7,645 bases of DNA from assembly GCA_014379485.1 (NCBI GenBank), contig JACMLS010001075.1:1-7645 (forward strand), in the 5' to 3' direction. Position 1 is the first letter of the stretch; each line of letters starts with the position of its first letter. This DNA comes from Bacteroidia bacterium. Lineage in GTDB: Bacteria > Bacteroidota > Bacteroidia > B-17B0 > Aurantibacillaceae. This document shows, in pieces, positions 1 through 6,349 of this stretch. The notes below the pieces were generated by a model. The model was given only the letters and a program-made list of their open reading frames with translations, made no database searches and was not told the DNA's origin. The position numbers and the translations under genes are program-made.

Positions 1-19
1 CTCAGAGGGTTGTTTTTTC
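1..19 (+). terminator. Possible 3' half of an intrinsic terminator from an upstream gene
   Basis: The window opens with CTCAGAGGG followed by TTGTTTTTTC, which is what the descending arm and T-tract of a rho-independent terminator look like. The ascending arm would lie outside the window, so this cannot be confirmed. If it is right, the gene starting at 63 begins a new transcription unit. Confidence 0.2.
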
Positions 20-62
20 AATTTAAAAAAGAAATGATTTTTTGACGTAATAAAATATTAAA

Positions 63-539
63 ATGAAAAGAATAATTTCAATGAGTGTGTTTATTGCTAT
101 CAGCTTCTTCTCTTCTGCGCAAACAGATACTGCAAAAACAAAATTAAAGCCTTATGCTTCTCTTGGCATTTCCATCGGGCATGTTGATCCAAACGATTCC
201 ACTATCAATAATTTCGGCAAAGCATCTTATCCTTCTGTTGAGTTTGGTGTAATGGGAAAAAATTTAAGTTTAGGCGCTGTCTTTGGTTGCGAAAATATGT
301 TTGTCAATTCATCTTCAAGAGGGTTTTACGAATTAAAAACTTCTGTTTCAGTACCTGTTGGTAAATGCAGCGCTTACGCTTTGTTTGGTGTGGGCGCTTA
401 TTTCGAAAAGCATTTCAATAATTTTTTAGAGTATGGCGCAGGTTTTTCTTATATGCCCGGCAGATTCGGATATTTTGTGCAATACAGCAATTGGGCAAGA
501 ACTAATTATATAAGCACGGGTTTTACAGTTGGATTTTAA
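63..539 (+). CDS. Small exported, probably outer-membrane beta-barrel protein (hypothetical)
   Basis: The 158-residue product starts with a clear Sec signal peptide: a positive start (MKR), a hydrophobic stretch to about residue 16, and a Ser-Ser-Ala-Gln end, with cleavage likely between Ala19 and Gln20 as is common in Bacteroidota. The mature part of about 139 residues is rich in Gly, Tyr, Phe and alternating polar/hydrophobic stretches (for example SLGISIGH, ALFGVGAYF, YGAGFSYM, FGYFVQYSNW). It ends in Phe after STGFTVGF, the terminal aromatic typical of barrels inserted by the Bam machinery. The size fits a small barrel of roughly eight strands. I do not recognise a specific family and assign no substrate. 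The ATG at 63 is chosen because the signal peptide begins directly there. The next gene starts 27 bases downstream on the same strand, so cotranscription is likely. A soluble periplasmic beta-rich protein is the alternative. Confidence 0.75.
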   Translation: MKRIISMSVFIAISFFSSAQTDTAKTKLKPYASLGISIGHVDPNDSTINNFGKASYPSVEFGVMGKNLSLGAVFGCENMFVNSSSRGFYELKTSVSVPVGKCSAYALFGVGAYFEKHFNNFLEYGAGFSYMPGRFGYFVQYSNWARTNYISTGFTVGF

Positions 540-566
540 TTTTTTACATTCACTAAAAACAATATC

Positions 567-839
567 ATGAACACAGCAGATTACTCTAAAGAAATTCATC
601 AAAGATTTTTTGACCCCAAAGGCAGAAAACCTGTTCAGCTAACCCTTAAAAACGACCGCATGGTTGAAGGATACCTGGTGGGTTTTGAAAAAGGAAACAA
701 TGCCTCAGAACCATTTGTAGTAAAATGGCATTTTATTGCACCCGATGAATTAGAAAAATTTAAAGAAGAAGGAACAGCAGAAGGGCTTGGCAGATTCATA
801 AATCAATCTGATATTAGCCACGTAGAATTTTCTGAATAA
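567..839 (+). CDS. Small cytoplasmic protein with Sm-like/SH3-type barrel character (hypothetical)
   Basis: The 90-residue protein has no signal peptide or membrane segment and is acidic towards the C terminus. After a short helical start (YSKEIHQRFF), residues about 21-42 read KPVQLTLKNDRMVEGYLVGF. This matches the beginning of an Sm1-type strand pair: hydrophobic-x-hydrophobic, then charged Asn-Asp/Gly turn, then V-x-G-y-L-x-G-F. A further strand (FVVKWHFI) follows, then an E/K-rich segment and a final strand-like stretch (ISHVEFSE). This resembles Hfq/LSm or other small SH3-like barrels, but the typical Sm2 motif is not evident, so RNA binding is only a hypothesis. It lies 27 bases after the barrel-protein gene and 55 bases before kup. 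I know of no established function for this family. Confidence that it is a real gene is high; confidence in the fold is about 0.35. Confidence 0.75.
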   Translation: MNTADYSKEIHQRFFDPKGRKPVQLTLKNDRMVEGYLVGFEKGNNASEPFVVKWHFIAPDELEKFKEEGTAEGLGRFINQSDISHVEFSE

Positions 840-894
840 AAACAGGAATGGCCTGTCTTGTCTTTGTAATTAAATCATAAAAAAAAGAGAGAGA

Positions 895-2832
895 ATGAAT
901 GTAGATTTAAAAAAATTATCTTTTGCCGGGTTTCTTGTTTCTATCGGAATTGTGTTTGGAGATATCGGCACTTCTCCCTTATACACTTATACAGCAATTA
1001 TAGGCGGCCGGAAGGTAACAGAACTTATTGCCCTGGGCGGCGTTTCCGCAATTTTTTGGACCCTCTTTTTTCAAACCACATTAAAATACGTTTTTATTAC
1101 GCTTAAGGCAGACAACAACGGCGAAGGAGGAATTTTCTCTCTCTACACCTTAATTCGTAAATACAAAAAGTGGTTGTTGTTTCCTGCGCTTGCCGGTGGT
1201 GCTTTTTTATTGGCAGATAGTGTAATTACACCGCCAATTTCTGTTGCCTCTGCAATTGAAGGATTAAAACCCGGCCACCCTCATCTGCCCGTTATGGGAA
1301 TTGTAATTTCAATTCTTGTAGGCTTATTTATTCTTCAAAGAAAAGGAACTTCTTTTATCGGAAATTTATTTGGCCCCATAATGATGCTCTGGTTTACTAT
1401 GATTGGGGTCTTGGGCACTGCAAGTCTTTTCGGAAATTTTCATGTATTCAAAGCATTAAATCCTTACTGGGCAATAAAACTTCTTGTAGAATATCCAGGC
1501 GGCTTTTGGTTGCTGGGCGGAGTTTTTTTATGTACTACAGGTGCAGAAGCATTGTATTCAGACCTTGGGCATTGCGGCAGAAAAAACATTCAGATCAGTT
1601 GGCTCTACGTAAAAATTTGTCTCGTTTTAAGTTATTTTGGGCAGGCTGCATGGTTGTTGCATCCGGATCATATAAATAAACCGCTTTCAGGTCTCTCACC
1701 ATTTTTTGCAATGGTGCCAACCCGGTTTCTTATTCCTGCAATTGTTATTGCCACTGCCGCAGCTATCATTGCCAGTCAGGCACTCATCAGCGGTTCTTTT
1801 ACATTGGTGGCAGAAGCAATTCGTCTTAACCTTTGGCCAAGGCATCGTGTAATTTATCCATCAACAGTAAAAGGCCAGGTATACATTCCGGTTATTAATT
1901 GGATTTTAATGACAGGTTGTATACTTGTTGTTTTATATTTTAAAGAATCTAAAAACATGGAAGCCGCATTTGGTTTATCAGTAACACTTACCATGCTAAT
2001 GACCACCATACTTTTAACTTTTTATTTGTATGTAAAAAAAGTAAACCGCCTTGCTGTTTTTTCATTGCTTGCACTTTATCTTTTTATTGAAGGGTCTTTT
2101 TTGGTGGCCAACCTTAAAAAATTTCCCGAAGGTGGTTGGATCACTTTGCTTGCAGGAGTACTTATTTTTACAATCATGTATATCTGGTTCAGAGCATCAA
2201 AAATAAAAAGTGAGTTTCAGAAATTTACAGATCTCAGGCCCTTTATACCTGTGCTCAAAGAATTAAGTAATGATTCTACGGTGCCCAAACACGCCACAAA
2301 TCTGGTTTACCTTACCTCTGCAGACAATCATTCGCTCATTGAAGAAACCACTATCTATTCTATTTTGTACAAACAACCAAAAAGAGCAGATGTGTATTGG
2401 TTTGTTCATTTAGATGTGGTGGATGAGCCGCATAAAATGACTTACAAAGTAAACGTTATTGAACCCGAAGAAGTAATTCGCATTGATTTTAAACTTGGCT
2501 TCAGAGATGCCCCAAAAATAAATTTCCTCTTCAGAAAAGTGGTTGAAGAAATGGTTAAGAATAAAGAAGTAAATATTCAGAGCCGTTATACTTCGCTCGA
2601 TAAACATAACATTACCGGCGATTTCAGGTTTGTGATCATGAAACGCTTTTTGTCTGTAGAAAATGAACTTCCGTTTTGGAAAGGATTTATTATGAAAGCA
2701 TATTTTGTGTTACGGTATATTGGCCTTTCAGAAGAAAAAGAATTCGGACTTGATTACAGTAACCTTACCATTGAGAGATTTCCCCTTATTTTAAATACCG
2801 CTAAAAATGTAAATTTAACGAGGGAAGAATAA
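895..2832 (+). CDS. kup: Kup/Trk-D family low-affinity potassium uptake protein
   Basis: The 645-residue polytopic inner-membrane protein is a K+ uptake carrier of the Kup (KUP/HAK/KT) family, thought to work as a K+/H+ symporter. The hallmark GDIGTSPLYT is at residues 22-31 (Asp23 is the conserved acidic residue of the first membrane segment). DNNGEGGIFS follows at 73-82 and ADSVITPPISVASAIEGL from about 107, all diagnostic. Hydrophobic segments fill roughly residues 10-435, consistent with the family's 12 helices. From about 440 to 645 the protein is a soluble cytoplasmic C-terminal domain (HATNLVYLTS, RADVYWFVHLDVV, terminal LTIERFPLIL region). The length is slightly above E. coli Kup (622) and appears intact. 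The start follows an A-rich leader ending in a purine stretch (AAAGAGAGAGA) that may act as a weak ribosome site. A TGTCTTTG at 859-866 is one base off the Bacteroidota -7 consensus and might give it its own promoter. Confidence 0.97.
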   Translation: MNVDLKKLSFAGFLVSIGIVFGDIGTSPLYTYTAIIGGRKVTELIALGGVSAIFWTLFFQTTLKYVFITLKADNNGEGGIFSLYTLIRKYKKWLLFPALAGGAFLLADSVITPPISVASAIEGLKPGHPHLPVMGIVISILVGLFILQRKGTSFIGNLFGPIMMLWFTMIGVLGTASLFGNFHVFKALNPYWAIKLLVEYPGGFWLLGGVFLCTTGAEALYSDLGHCGRKNIQISWLYVKICLVLSYFGQAAWLLHPDHINKPLSGLSPFFAMVPTRFLIPAIVIATAAAIIASQALISGSFTLVAEAIRLNLWPRHRVIYPSTVKGQVYIPVINWILMTGCILVVLYFKESKNMEAAFGLSVTLTMLMTTILLTFYLYVKKVNRLAVFSLLALYLFIEGSFLVANLKKFPEGGWITLLAGVLIFTIMYIWFRASKIKSEFQKFTDLRPFIPVLKELSNDSTVPKHATNLVYLTSADNHSLIEETTIYSILYKQPKRADVYWFVHLDVVDEPHKMTYKVNVIEPEEVIRIDFKLGFRDAPKINFLFRKVVEEMVKNKEVNIQSRYTSLDKHNITGDFRFVIMKRFLSVENELPFWKGFIMKAYFVLRYIGLSEEKEFGLDYSNLTIERFPLILNTAKNVNLTREE

Positions 2833-2907
2833 AATCACATTTCAACCTTTTTACCTTTATTTTAACTACAAATGCTTTTAACGGATTGCTGAACAAATTA
2901 GAATTGC

Positions 2908-2931
2908 ACAATATTGATATTTTAATATTGT
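2908..2931. repeat. AT-rich 8-bp dyad upstream of the histidine kinase gene
   Basis: ACAATATT (2908-2915) and AATATTGT (2924-2931) are a perfect inverted repeat separated by 8 bases, ending 15 bases before the kinase start codon. There is no following T-run, so it is not a terminator for kup. It could be an operator or a weak leader hairpin, but AT-rich dyads of this size also arise by chance in AT-rich DNA. Confidence 0.35.
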
Positions 2932-2946
2932 CATAAAAAAAACAAA

Positions 2947-4677
2947 ATGAAAATTAAAGTAAAACTTACGCTGGGCGTTGGCCTGTTGTTTTTTTTCATC
3001 ATCCTGCTCGCTGTTGTTGGAACAGTATACATTAACGCGCTCAATAAAGACACGCAGAACATTCTCGTTGCCAACTACAACACGCTCGATTATTCGCGGA
3101 ATATGCTCCGCGCGCTTGATGAGGATATCTCAAGCCCGCAAAGCAGTAAAAAGTTTTCAGACAATCTAATCAAACAGCAAAACAATATTACAGAAATTGG
3201 CGAAAAGGAACTTACAGACAAATTATCTCTTGATTTTATCAGTGTAAAAAACAACCCGAAAGACAGTTTGATTTTTATTGTGGTGAGAAAGGATTTAACC
3301 GATATTATGTTTTTAAATATGCAGGCCATTGAGCGAAAAAGTAATATAGCCAAGCAAACTGCAACAACCGCTACCTGGTGGGTTGCGTTAACCGGAACGC
3401 TTTGTTTTTTAATTGCCTTTGTTTTGCTCATCAAACTGCCGGGTAATATTGCTAATCCTATAAAAGAATTAACCGATAGTATTACGCAAATAGCAGGAAA
3501 TAATTACCGTGAGCGCGTTCGTTTTGAAAGCCGGAATGAATTTGGAGAACTCGCAAATGCTTTTAATGTAATGGCACAGAAGCTTGAGGAATATGACAAC
3601 AGCAAGCTATCCAAAATTTTGTTCGAAAAAAAGAGAATAGAAACCCTGATCAATAAAATGCACGACCCTGTAATTGGATTAGATGAAAACAATACCATCT
3701 TATTTGCCAATGAAGAAGCGTTTAAAGTGATCGGATCAAAAAAAGAAGACATCATTGGTAAAAACGCAAAAGACGTTGCTCTGCGCAATGATCTGGTAAG
3801 AAATTTAATGCATGACCTTATCTCAAAAGAAACTGCTTCAAAAAAAACAGAAGTAAAACCACTCAAGATTTTTGCTGATGATAAAGAAAGTTATTTTGAC
3901 AAGGAGATCATTGATATAACAATTATACCTACAGGAGAAGAGAGCGCCAAACACATTGGCAGCGTTATTGTGCTAAGGAACATAACACCTTTTAAAGAGC
4001 TTGATTTTGCTAAAACTAATTTTATTGCCACAATTTCTCACGAATTAAAAACACCCATCTCTACCATTAAGGCAAGCCTGCAATTACTGGAAAACAATAA
4101 AACCGGAAACACAAACGAAGAGCAGAAACAGCTTATTGACAGTATTAAAGAAGATAGTAACCGCTTATTAAAAATAATAGGCGAGCTCCTTAAATTATCA
4201 CAATTAGAAACCGGTAATATTCAATTAAACATTCAACAAAGCGACCCCAATCAGGTCTTGCAATATGCCCTGGATGCAGTAAAAGTTCAGGCAGATCAAA
4301 AACAAATTGCAATTTCTGTTTTTGCTGACGAAGGCCTTCATACTGTAAAAGCAGATACTGAAAAGACAGCGTGGGTGCTCATCAACCTTCTTACAAACGC
4401 AATCCGCTATTCGCCCGAAAAAAATAAAATTATTATTGAAGTAAAAAAGCATACGGATTGTGTTTTCTTTTCAGTCAAAGATTTTGGGAAGGGAATAGAA
4501 AATCAATACAGAGAAAAAATTTTTATGCGTTATTTTCAGATTCCGGGCAGCAGCAAATTCGGAACCGGTCTTGGTCTTGCCATCAGTAAAGAATTTATTG
4601 AAGCACAGGGCGGAAAAATCTGGGTTGAAAGTGAATTGGGAGAAGGAAGCACATTCTTTTTTTCACTAAACGCATAG
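2947..4677 (+). CDS. Membrane-bound sensor histidine kinase (HAMP-PAS-HisKA-HATPase)
   Basis: The 576-residue two-component sensor autophosphorylates on His and should pass phosphate to a response regulator not present here. Segments in order: TM1 about 7-29; an extracytoplasmic region of about 110 residues without a recognisable sensor domain; TM2 about 144-164; HAMP about 163-216 (Pro171, and ENEFGEL-like RNEFGELANAF at 196-206); PAS about 228-345 (MHDPVIGLDENNTILFANEEA); HisKA with ISHELKTPIST and phospho-acceptor His365; and HATPase_c with the N box NLLTNAIRYSPE (Asn484), G1 DFGKGI (512-517) and G2 GTGLGLAIS (539-547). All catalytic motifs are present, so it should be active. It follows kup by 114 bases on the same strand. 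Kinases of this layout are, to my recollection, also found beside K+-ATPase (kdp) clusters in Bacteroidota, so a role in potassium or turgor sensing is plausible but inferred. The signal sensed and the partner regulator are unknown. Confidence 0.95.
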   Translation: MKIKVKLTLGVGLLFFFIILLAVVGTVYINALNKDTQNILVANYNTLDYSRNMLRALDEDISSPQSSKKFSDNLIKQQNNITEIGEKELTDKLSLDFISVKNNPKDSLIFIVVRKDLTDIMFLNMQAIERKSNIAKQTATTATWWVALTGTLCFLIAFVLLIKLPGNIANPIKELTDSITQIAGNNYRERVRFESRNEFGELANAFNVMAQKLEEYDNSKLSKILFEKKRIETLINKMHDPVIGLDENNTILFANEEAFKVIGSKKEDIIGKNAKDVALRNDLVRNLMHDLISKETASKKTEVKPLKIFADDKESYFDKEIIDITIIPTGEESAKHIGSVIVLRNITPFKELDFAKTNFIATISHELKTPISTIKASLQLLENNKTGNTNEEQKQLIDSIKEDSNRLLKIIGELLKLSQLETGNIQLNIQQSDPNQVLQYALDAVKVQADQKQIAISVFADEGLHTVKADTEKTAWVLINLLTNAIRYSPEKNKIIIEVKKHTDCVFFSVKDFGKGIENQYREKIFMRYFQIPGSSKFGTGLGLAISKEFIEAQGGKIWVESELGEGSTFFFSLNA

Positions 4678-4887
4678 TTAATTGTAGATTCTTTAAATTT
4701 TCTGTAACGTAGCTATGCAAAAATCTAAAAGTTTTGCACACTCCCTTTATTTCTATTTCTTCAGTTTAGGTTTTGCAATATATCCAACTGGTATAAAAAC
4801 CGCTCCACAATTCCCTGAAAAATCCAATTTCAAAGCAGAAACCTGCCTTGATAGGTAATACGACACCATTTGTCGCATAGCCCGGCC

Positions 4888-4895
4888 TACTTTTG
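4888..4895 (+). promoter_or_regulatory. Candidate Bacteroidota-type -7 promoter element
   Basis: TACTTTTG is an exact match to the TAnnTTTG -7 box used by the primary sigma factor in Bacteroidota. The nearest upstream TTTG (4869-4872) is 15 bases away, shorter than the usual spacing of about 19-21, so the -33 part is poor. Transcription would begin near 4902, just ahead of the open frame at 4919 and about 310 bases before the first SSB-like gene. One such match by chance in a region this size is not unlikely. Confidence 0.3.
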
Positions 4896-4918
4896 AATTA
4901 TAAATCAAAAAAAAGGCC

Positions 4919-5179
4919 ATGAAATTGAAACAAAAAGAAATCGGAACAAAAAATTCAGGTTTTTTCAGAAAAAAAATGGAAATTCCTTCAAAATCCGGAG
5001 ATGGGTTTAAAATACTGAATATCAACACGATAAAAATGTATTTTCCGACAACAAACGACAACAAACGAATGTTAAACGAAAGTAAGCGCTTAACTACCGG
5101 CTTGGGTTTGAGGTTTGCCACACCTTTGCATCATCAAATTTTTGAAGCGCTTCAGATTTTGAGAAAAAACAAAAACTAA
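4919..5179 (+). CDS. Doubtful small basic ORF upstream of the SSB-like genes
   Basis: The 86-codon frame starts at an ATG preceded by AAAAGGCC and ends 35 bases before the first SSB-like gene. The product is very basic (Lys/Arg-rich, few acidic residues) and has no membrane segment or signal peptide. Its last third (LHHQIFEALQILRKNKN) could form a helix. I recognise no family. In its favour are the exact -7 motif placed about 24 bases upstream, the same strand as the SSB-like genes, and ordinary-looking codons. Against it are the composition expected from translating AT-rich non-coding DNA and a competing 122-codon frame on the other strand. It is listed so that it can be tested by homology. 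Confidence 0.2.
   Translation: MKLKQKEIGTKNSGFFRKKMEIPSKSGDGFKILNINTIKMYFPTTNDNKRMLNESKRLTTGLGLRFATPLHHQIFEALQILRKNKN
5047..5068. repeat. Short 10-bp tandem repeat
   Basis: GACAACAAAC occurs twice head to tail (5047-5056 and 5057-5066) followed by a partial third copy (GA). The related TTAAACGAAAG follows shortly after. The period is close to one helical turn. It lies about 150 bases upstream of the first SSB-like gene. Significance is unknown. Confidence 0.6.
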
Positions 5180-5214
5180 CTAATACGTACAAAACACAAT
5201 TTAAAATTAAAACT

Positions 5215-5712
5215 ATGAAAGCAACAGTAAAAGGCACAAACGCAAGCACAAAAACAAACGTAAACATGAACGGAACAGTAAACACAAGCGCTTCTGCAAA
5301 CGCAGAACAGAACAATGCCGGTACAGATGTACAGACATTAGTAAAGAAAGAAGTGATCAACAAGATCATGCTTACCGGCAACACAGGCGGTGTGCCTGAA
5401 ATGATAGAAATGACCAGCGGCATGCAAAAAGCAAAATTCCGCGTGGCAACCAACCGTTATTTTAAAAACAAAGAAGGCGAGTGGCAAAGCGAAACAACCT
5501 GGCACAATGTAGTTGCATGGGGCAGGCTTGCAATTATTGCGCAAAAAAATCTTGATAAAGGAACACCCGTAAACATTGAGGGCAAAATAAATTACCGTAT
5601 GTATGTAGATAAGGATGGTGTGAGTCGCTTTTATACAGAAGTAGTAGCGAACCAACTGGTAGCACTTCCTAAAAAAGAGAAAGAAGCCGTATCTCAGAAA
5701 TTAGCAGCCTAA
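5215..5712 (+). CDS. SSB-like OB-fold protein, copy A (N-terminally extended, no acidic tip)
   Basis: The 165-residue protein belongs to the bacterial single-stranded-DNA-binding protein family, which coats ssDNA during replication, repair or transformation. Residues 1-43 are a low-complexity Thr/Asn/Ala/Lys stretch, probably disordered. The OB-fold runs from about 45 to 155: EVINKIMLTG (46-55), AKFRVATN, TTWHNVVAWGRLA (95-107), KGTPVNIEGKI, TEVVANQLVAL. Trp96 and His97 are the usual SSB signature. The family motif G-x-D-P after the first strand is altered to GGVPEM, losing the Asp. The protein ends KLAA instead of the acidic DDDIPF-type tip, so normal SSB partner recruitment is not expected. 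The ATG at 5215 is the first in frame after an A-rich leader. It shares roughly 45% identity by eye with copy C over the OB-fold. It is probably a specialised paralogue, with the housekeeping ssb elsewhere; that last point is inferred. Confidence 0.93.
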   Translation: MKATVKGTNASTKTNVNMNGTVNTSASANAEQNNAGTDVQTLVKKEVINKIMLTGNTGGVPEMIEMTSGMQKAKFRVATNRYFKNKEGEWQSETTWHNVVAWGRLAIIAQKNLDKGTPVNIEGKINYRMYVDKDGVSRFYTEVVANQLVALPKKEKEAVSQKLAA

Positions 5713-5767
5713 AATGTCAAAAACAATAATCAGAAACAAAATAAGAATAATTATAAAATCACAGAAA

Positions 5768-6205
5768 ATGAAAACTAAAGAAAACAACAAAGCCACAACT
5801 AAAATGCAGACAGCAAAAGCAGCAAGTTCTTCACCTGTAAGCGGTGCAGAAAAATCCGAAACAAAAACACCGGCAAACCTTGTAGAACTTACAGGCCATC
5901 TGGGCAAAGATCCGATTGTAAGTGAACTGGACGGGGGAAGAAAAAAAGCGTATTTCACAATGGCCACCAATATTCCTTACACAACTGCCCAAGGCGCAGA
6001 AAAAGAAGAAACGCATTGGCACAGTTTGGTTGCCTGGGGAACACTTGCAGAACAGGTTGGGCAATTTTTGCGTAAAGGCGATAAAGTAAATATTACCGGC
6101 CGCATTAATAACCGTGCTTACACAGATAAAAGCGGCGTTAAAAAAACCTTTACAGAAATTGTAATGAGCAGCCTGCAGGTGTATCCTAAACAACAAGCCG
6201 CGTAA
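5768..6205 (+). CDS. SSB-like OB-fold protein, copy B (N-terminally extended, no acidic tip)
   Basis: The 145-residue SSB-family protein has a Lys/Thr/Ser/Ala-rich N-terminal stretch (1-36) and then the OB-fold: NLVELTGHLGKDPIV (37-51, keeping the family's G-x-D-P), AYFTMATN, ETHWHSLVAWG (81-91, with Trp84, His85 and Trp90), LRKGDKVNITGRI, TEIVMSSLQVYP. It ends PKQQAA with no acidic tip. An in-frame ATG exists at 5714, one base after the stop of copy A. The extra 18 residues it would add (Ile/Lys/Arg-rich) look like translated A/T-rich leader, so I prefer 5768, whose product begins MKTK much as copy A begins MKAT. The gap to copy A is then 55 bases, consistent with an operon. It is the most divergent of the three copies, especially between the second and third strands. 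Binding to ssDNA follows from the family; the specific role is unknown. Confidence 0.92.
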   Translation: MKTKENNKATTKMQTAKAASSSPVSGAEKSETKTPANLVELTGHLGKDPIVSELDGGRKKAYFTMATNIPYTTAQGAEKEETHWHSLVAWGTLAEQVGQFLRKGDKVNITGRINNRAYTDKSGVKKTFTEIVMSSLQVYPKQQAA

Positions 6206-6227
6206 AAATTAAAAAACAACCAAAATC

Positions 6228-6273
6228 ATATCTGTCCAAATGTGTTGAAACAAGCAACGATTTGGACAGATAT
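6228..6273. repeat. Perfect 14-bp inverted repeat in the leader of SSB-like copy C
   Basis: ATATCTGTCCAAAT (6228-6241) and ATTTGGACAGATAT (6260-6273) are exact reverse complements separated by 18 bases. Inside, GTTG (6244-6247) can also pair with CAAC (6255-6258), leaving a 7-base loop. In RNA this gives one long hairpin with a small internal loop. No T-run follows on the + strand, so it is not an ordinary terminator. The arms are centred 32 bp apart, about three helical turns, so a dimeric DNA-binding protein could also use it as an operator. It lies in the 144-base gap between copies B and C, 76 bases before the chosen start of C. Confidence 0.85.
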
Positions 6274-6349
6274 AAAAAACAATAAAATTAAAAATTATTA
6301 TAAAAACCGTGCCTTCGTTAAACAACTACGGCAGATAAAACAAAAAATT

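Larger units (their letters stand above)
4678..5214. other. 537-base intergenic region with no convincing gene
   Basis: Two overlapping open frames exist on opposite strands: 4919-5179 (+, 86 codons) and 5121-4753 (-, 122 codons, GTG start, two hydrophobic stretches). Neither resembles a family I know, and at most one can be real. Other structure: TGCAAAA/TTTTGCA (4716-4722/4732-4738) just after the kinase stop, without a T-run; CGACA/TGTCG (4861-4865/4871-4875); an imperfect inverted repeat capped by GGCC (4884-4918); and a 10-bp tandem repeat at 5047-5068. The region probably contains the promoter and leader of the SSB-like cluster. A decayed gene or a small RNA is possible, but neither can be shown. 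Confidence 0.6.

Noticed and set aside
844..858. Short ACAGG/CCTGT hairpin after the Sm-like gene
   Set aside because: It has only 5 bp and is followed by CTTGTCTTTG rather than a T-run, so it is too weak to call a terminator.
3090..3866. Minus-strand open frames of 114 and 120 codons inside the histidine kinase gene
   Set aside because: They lie antisense to well-conserved kinase domains, and their Ser/Phe/Leu-rich composition is what the complement of Lys/Glu/Asn-rich coding sequence yields.
4716..4738. TGCAAAA/TTTTGCA inverted repeat after the kinase gene
   Set aside because: It has a 7-bp AT-rich stem with no following T-tract, so a terminator call is not supported.
4753..5121. 122-codon minus-strand frame with two hydrophobic stretches
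   Set aside because: It needs a GTG start with a stop three codons upstream, has no matching promoter motif or ribosome site, resembles no known family and overlaps a competing + strand frame. It is kept only as a note in the intergenic entry.
5094..6196. Three minus-strand frames opposite SSB-like copies A and B
   Set aside because: They are antisense shadows: the + strand encodes recognisable OB-folds throughout, and the reverse products are Phe/Val/Cys-rich with no family resemblance.
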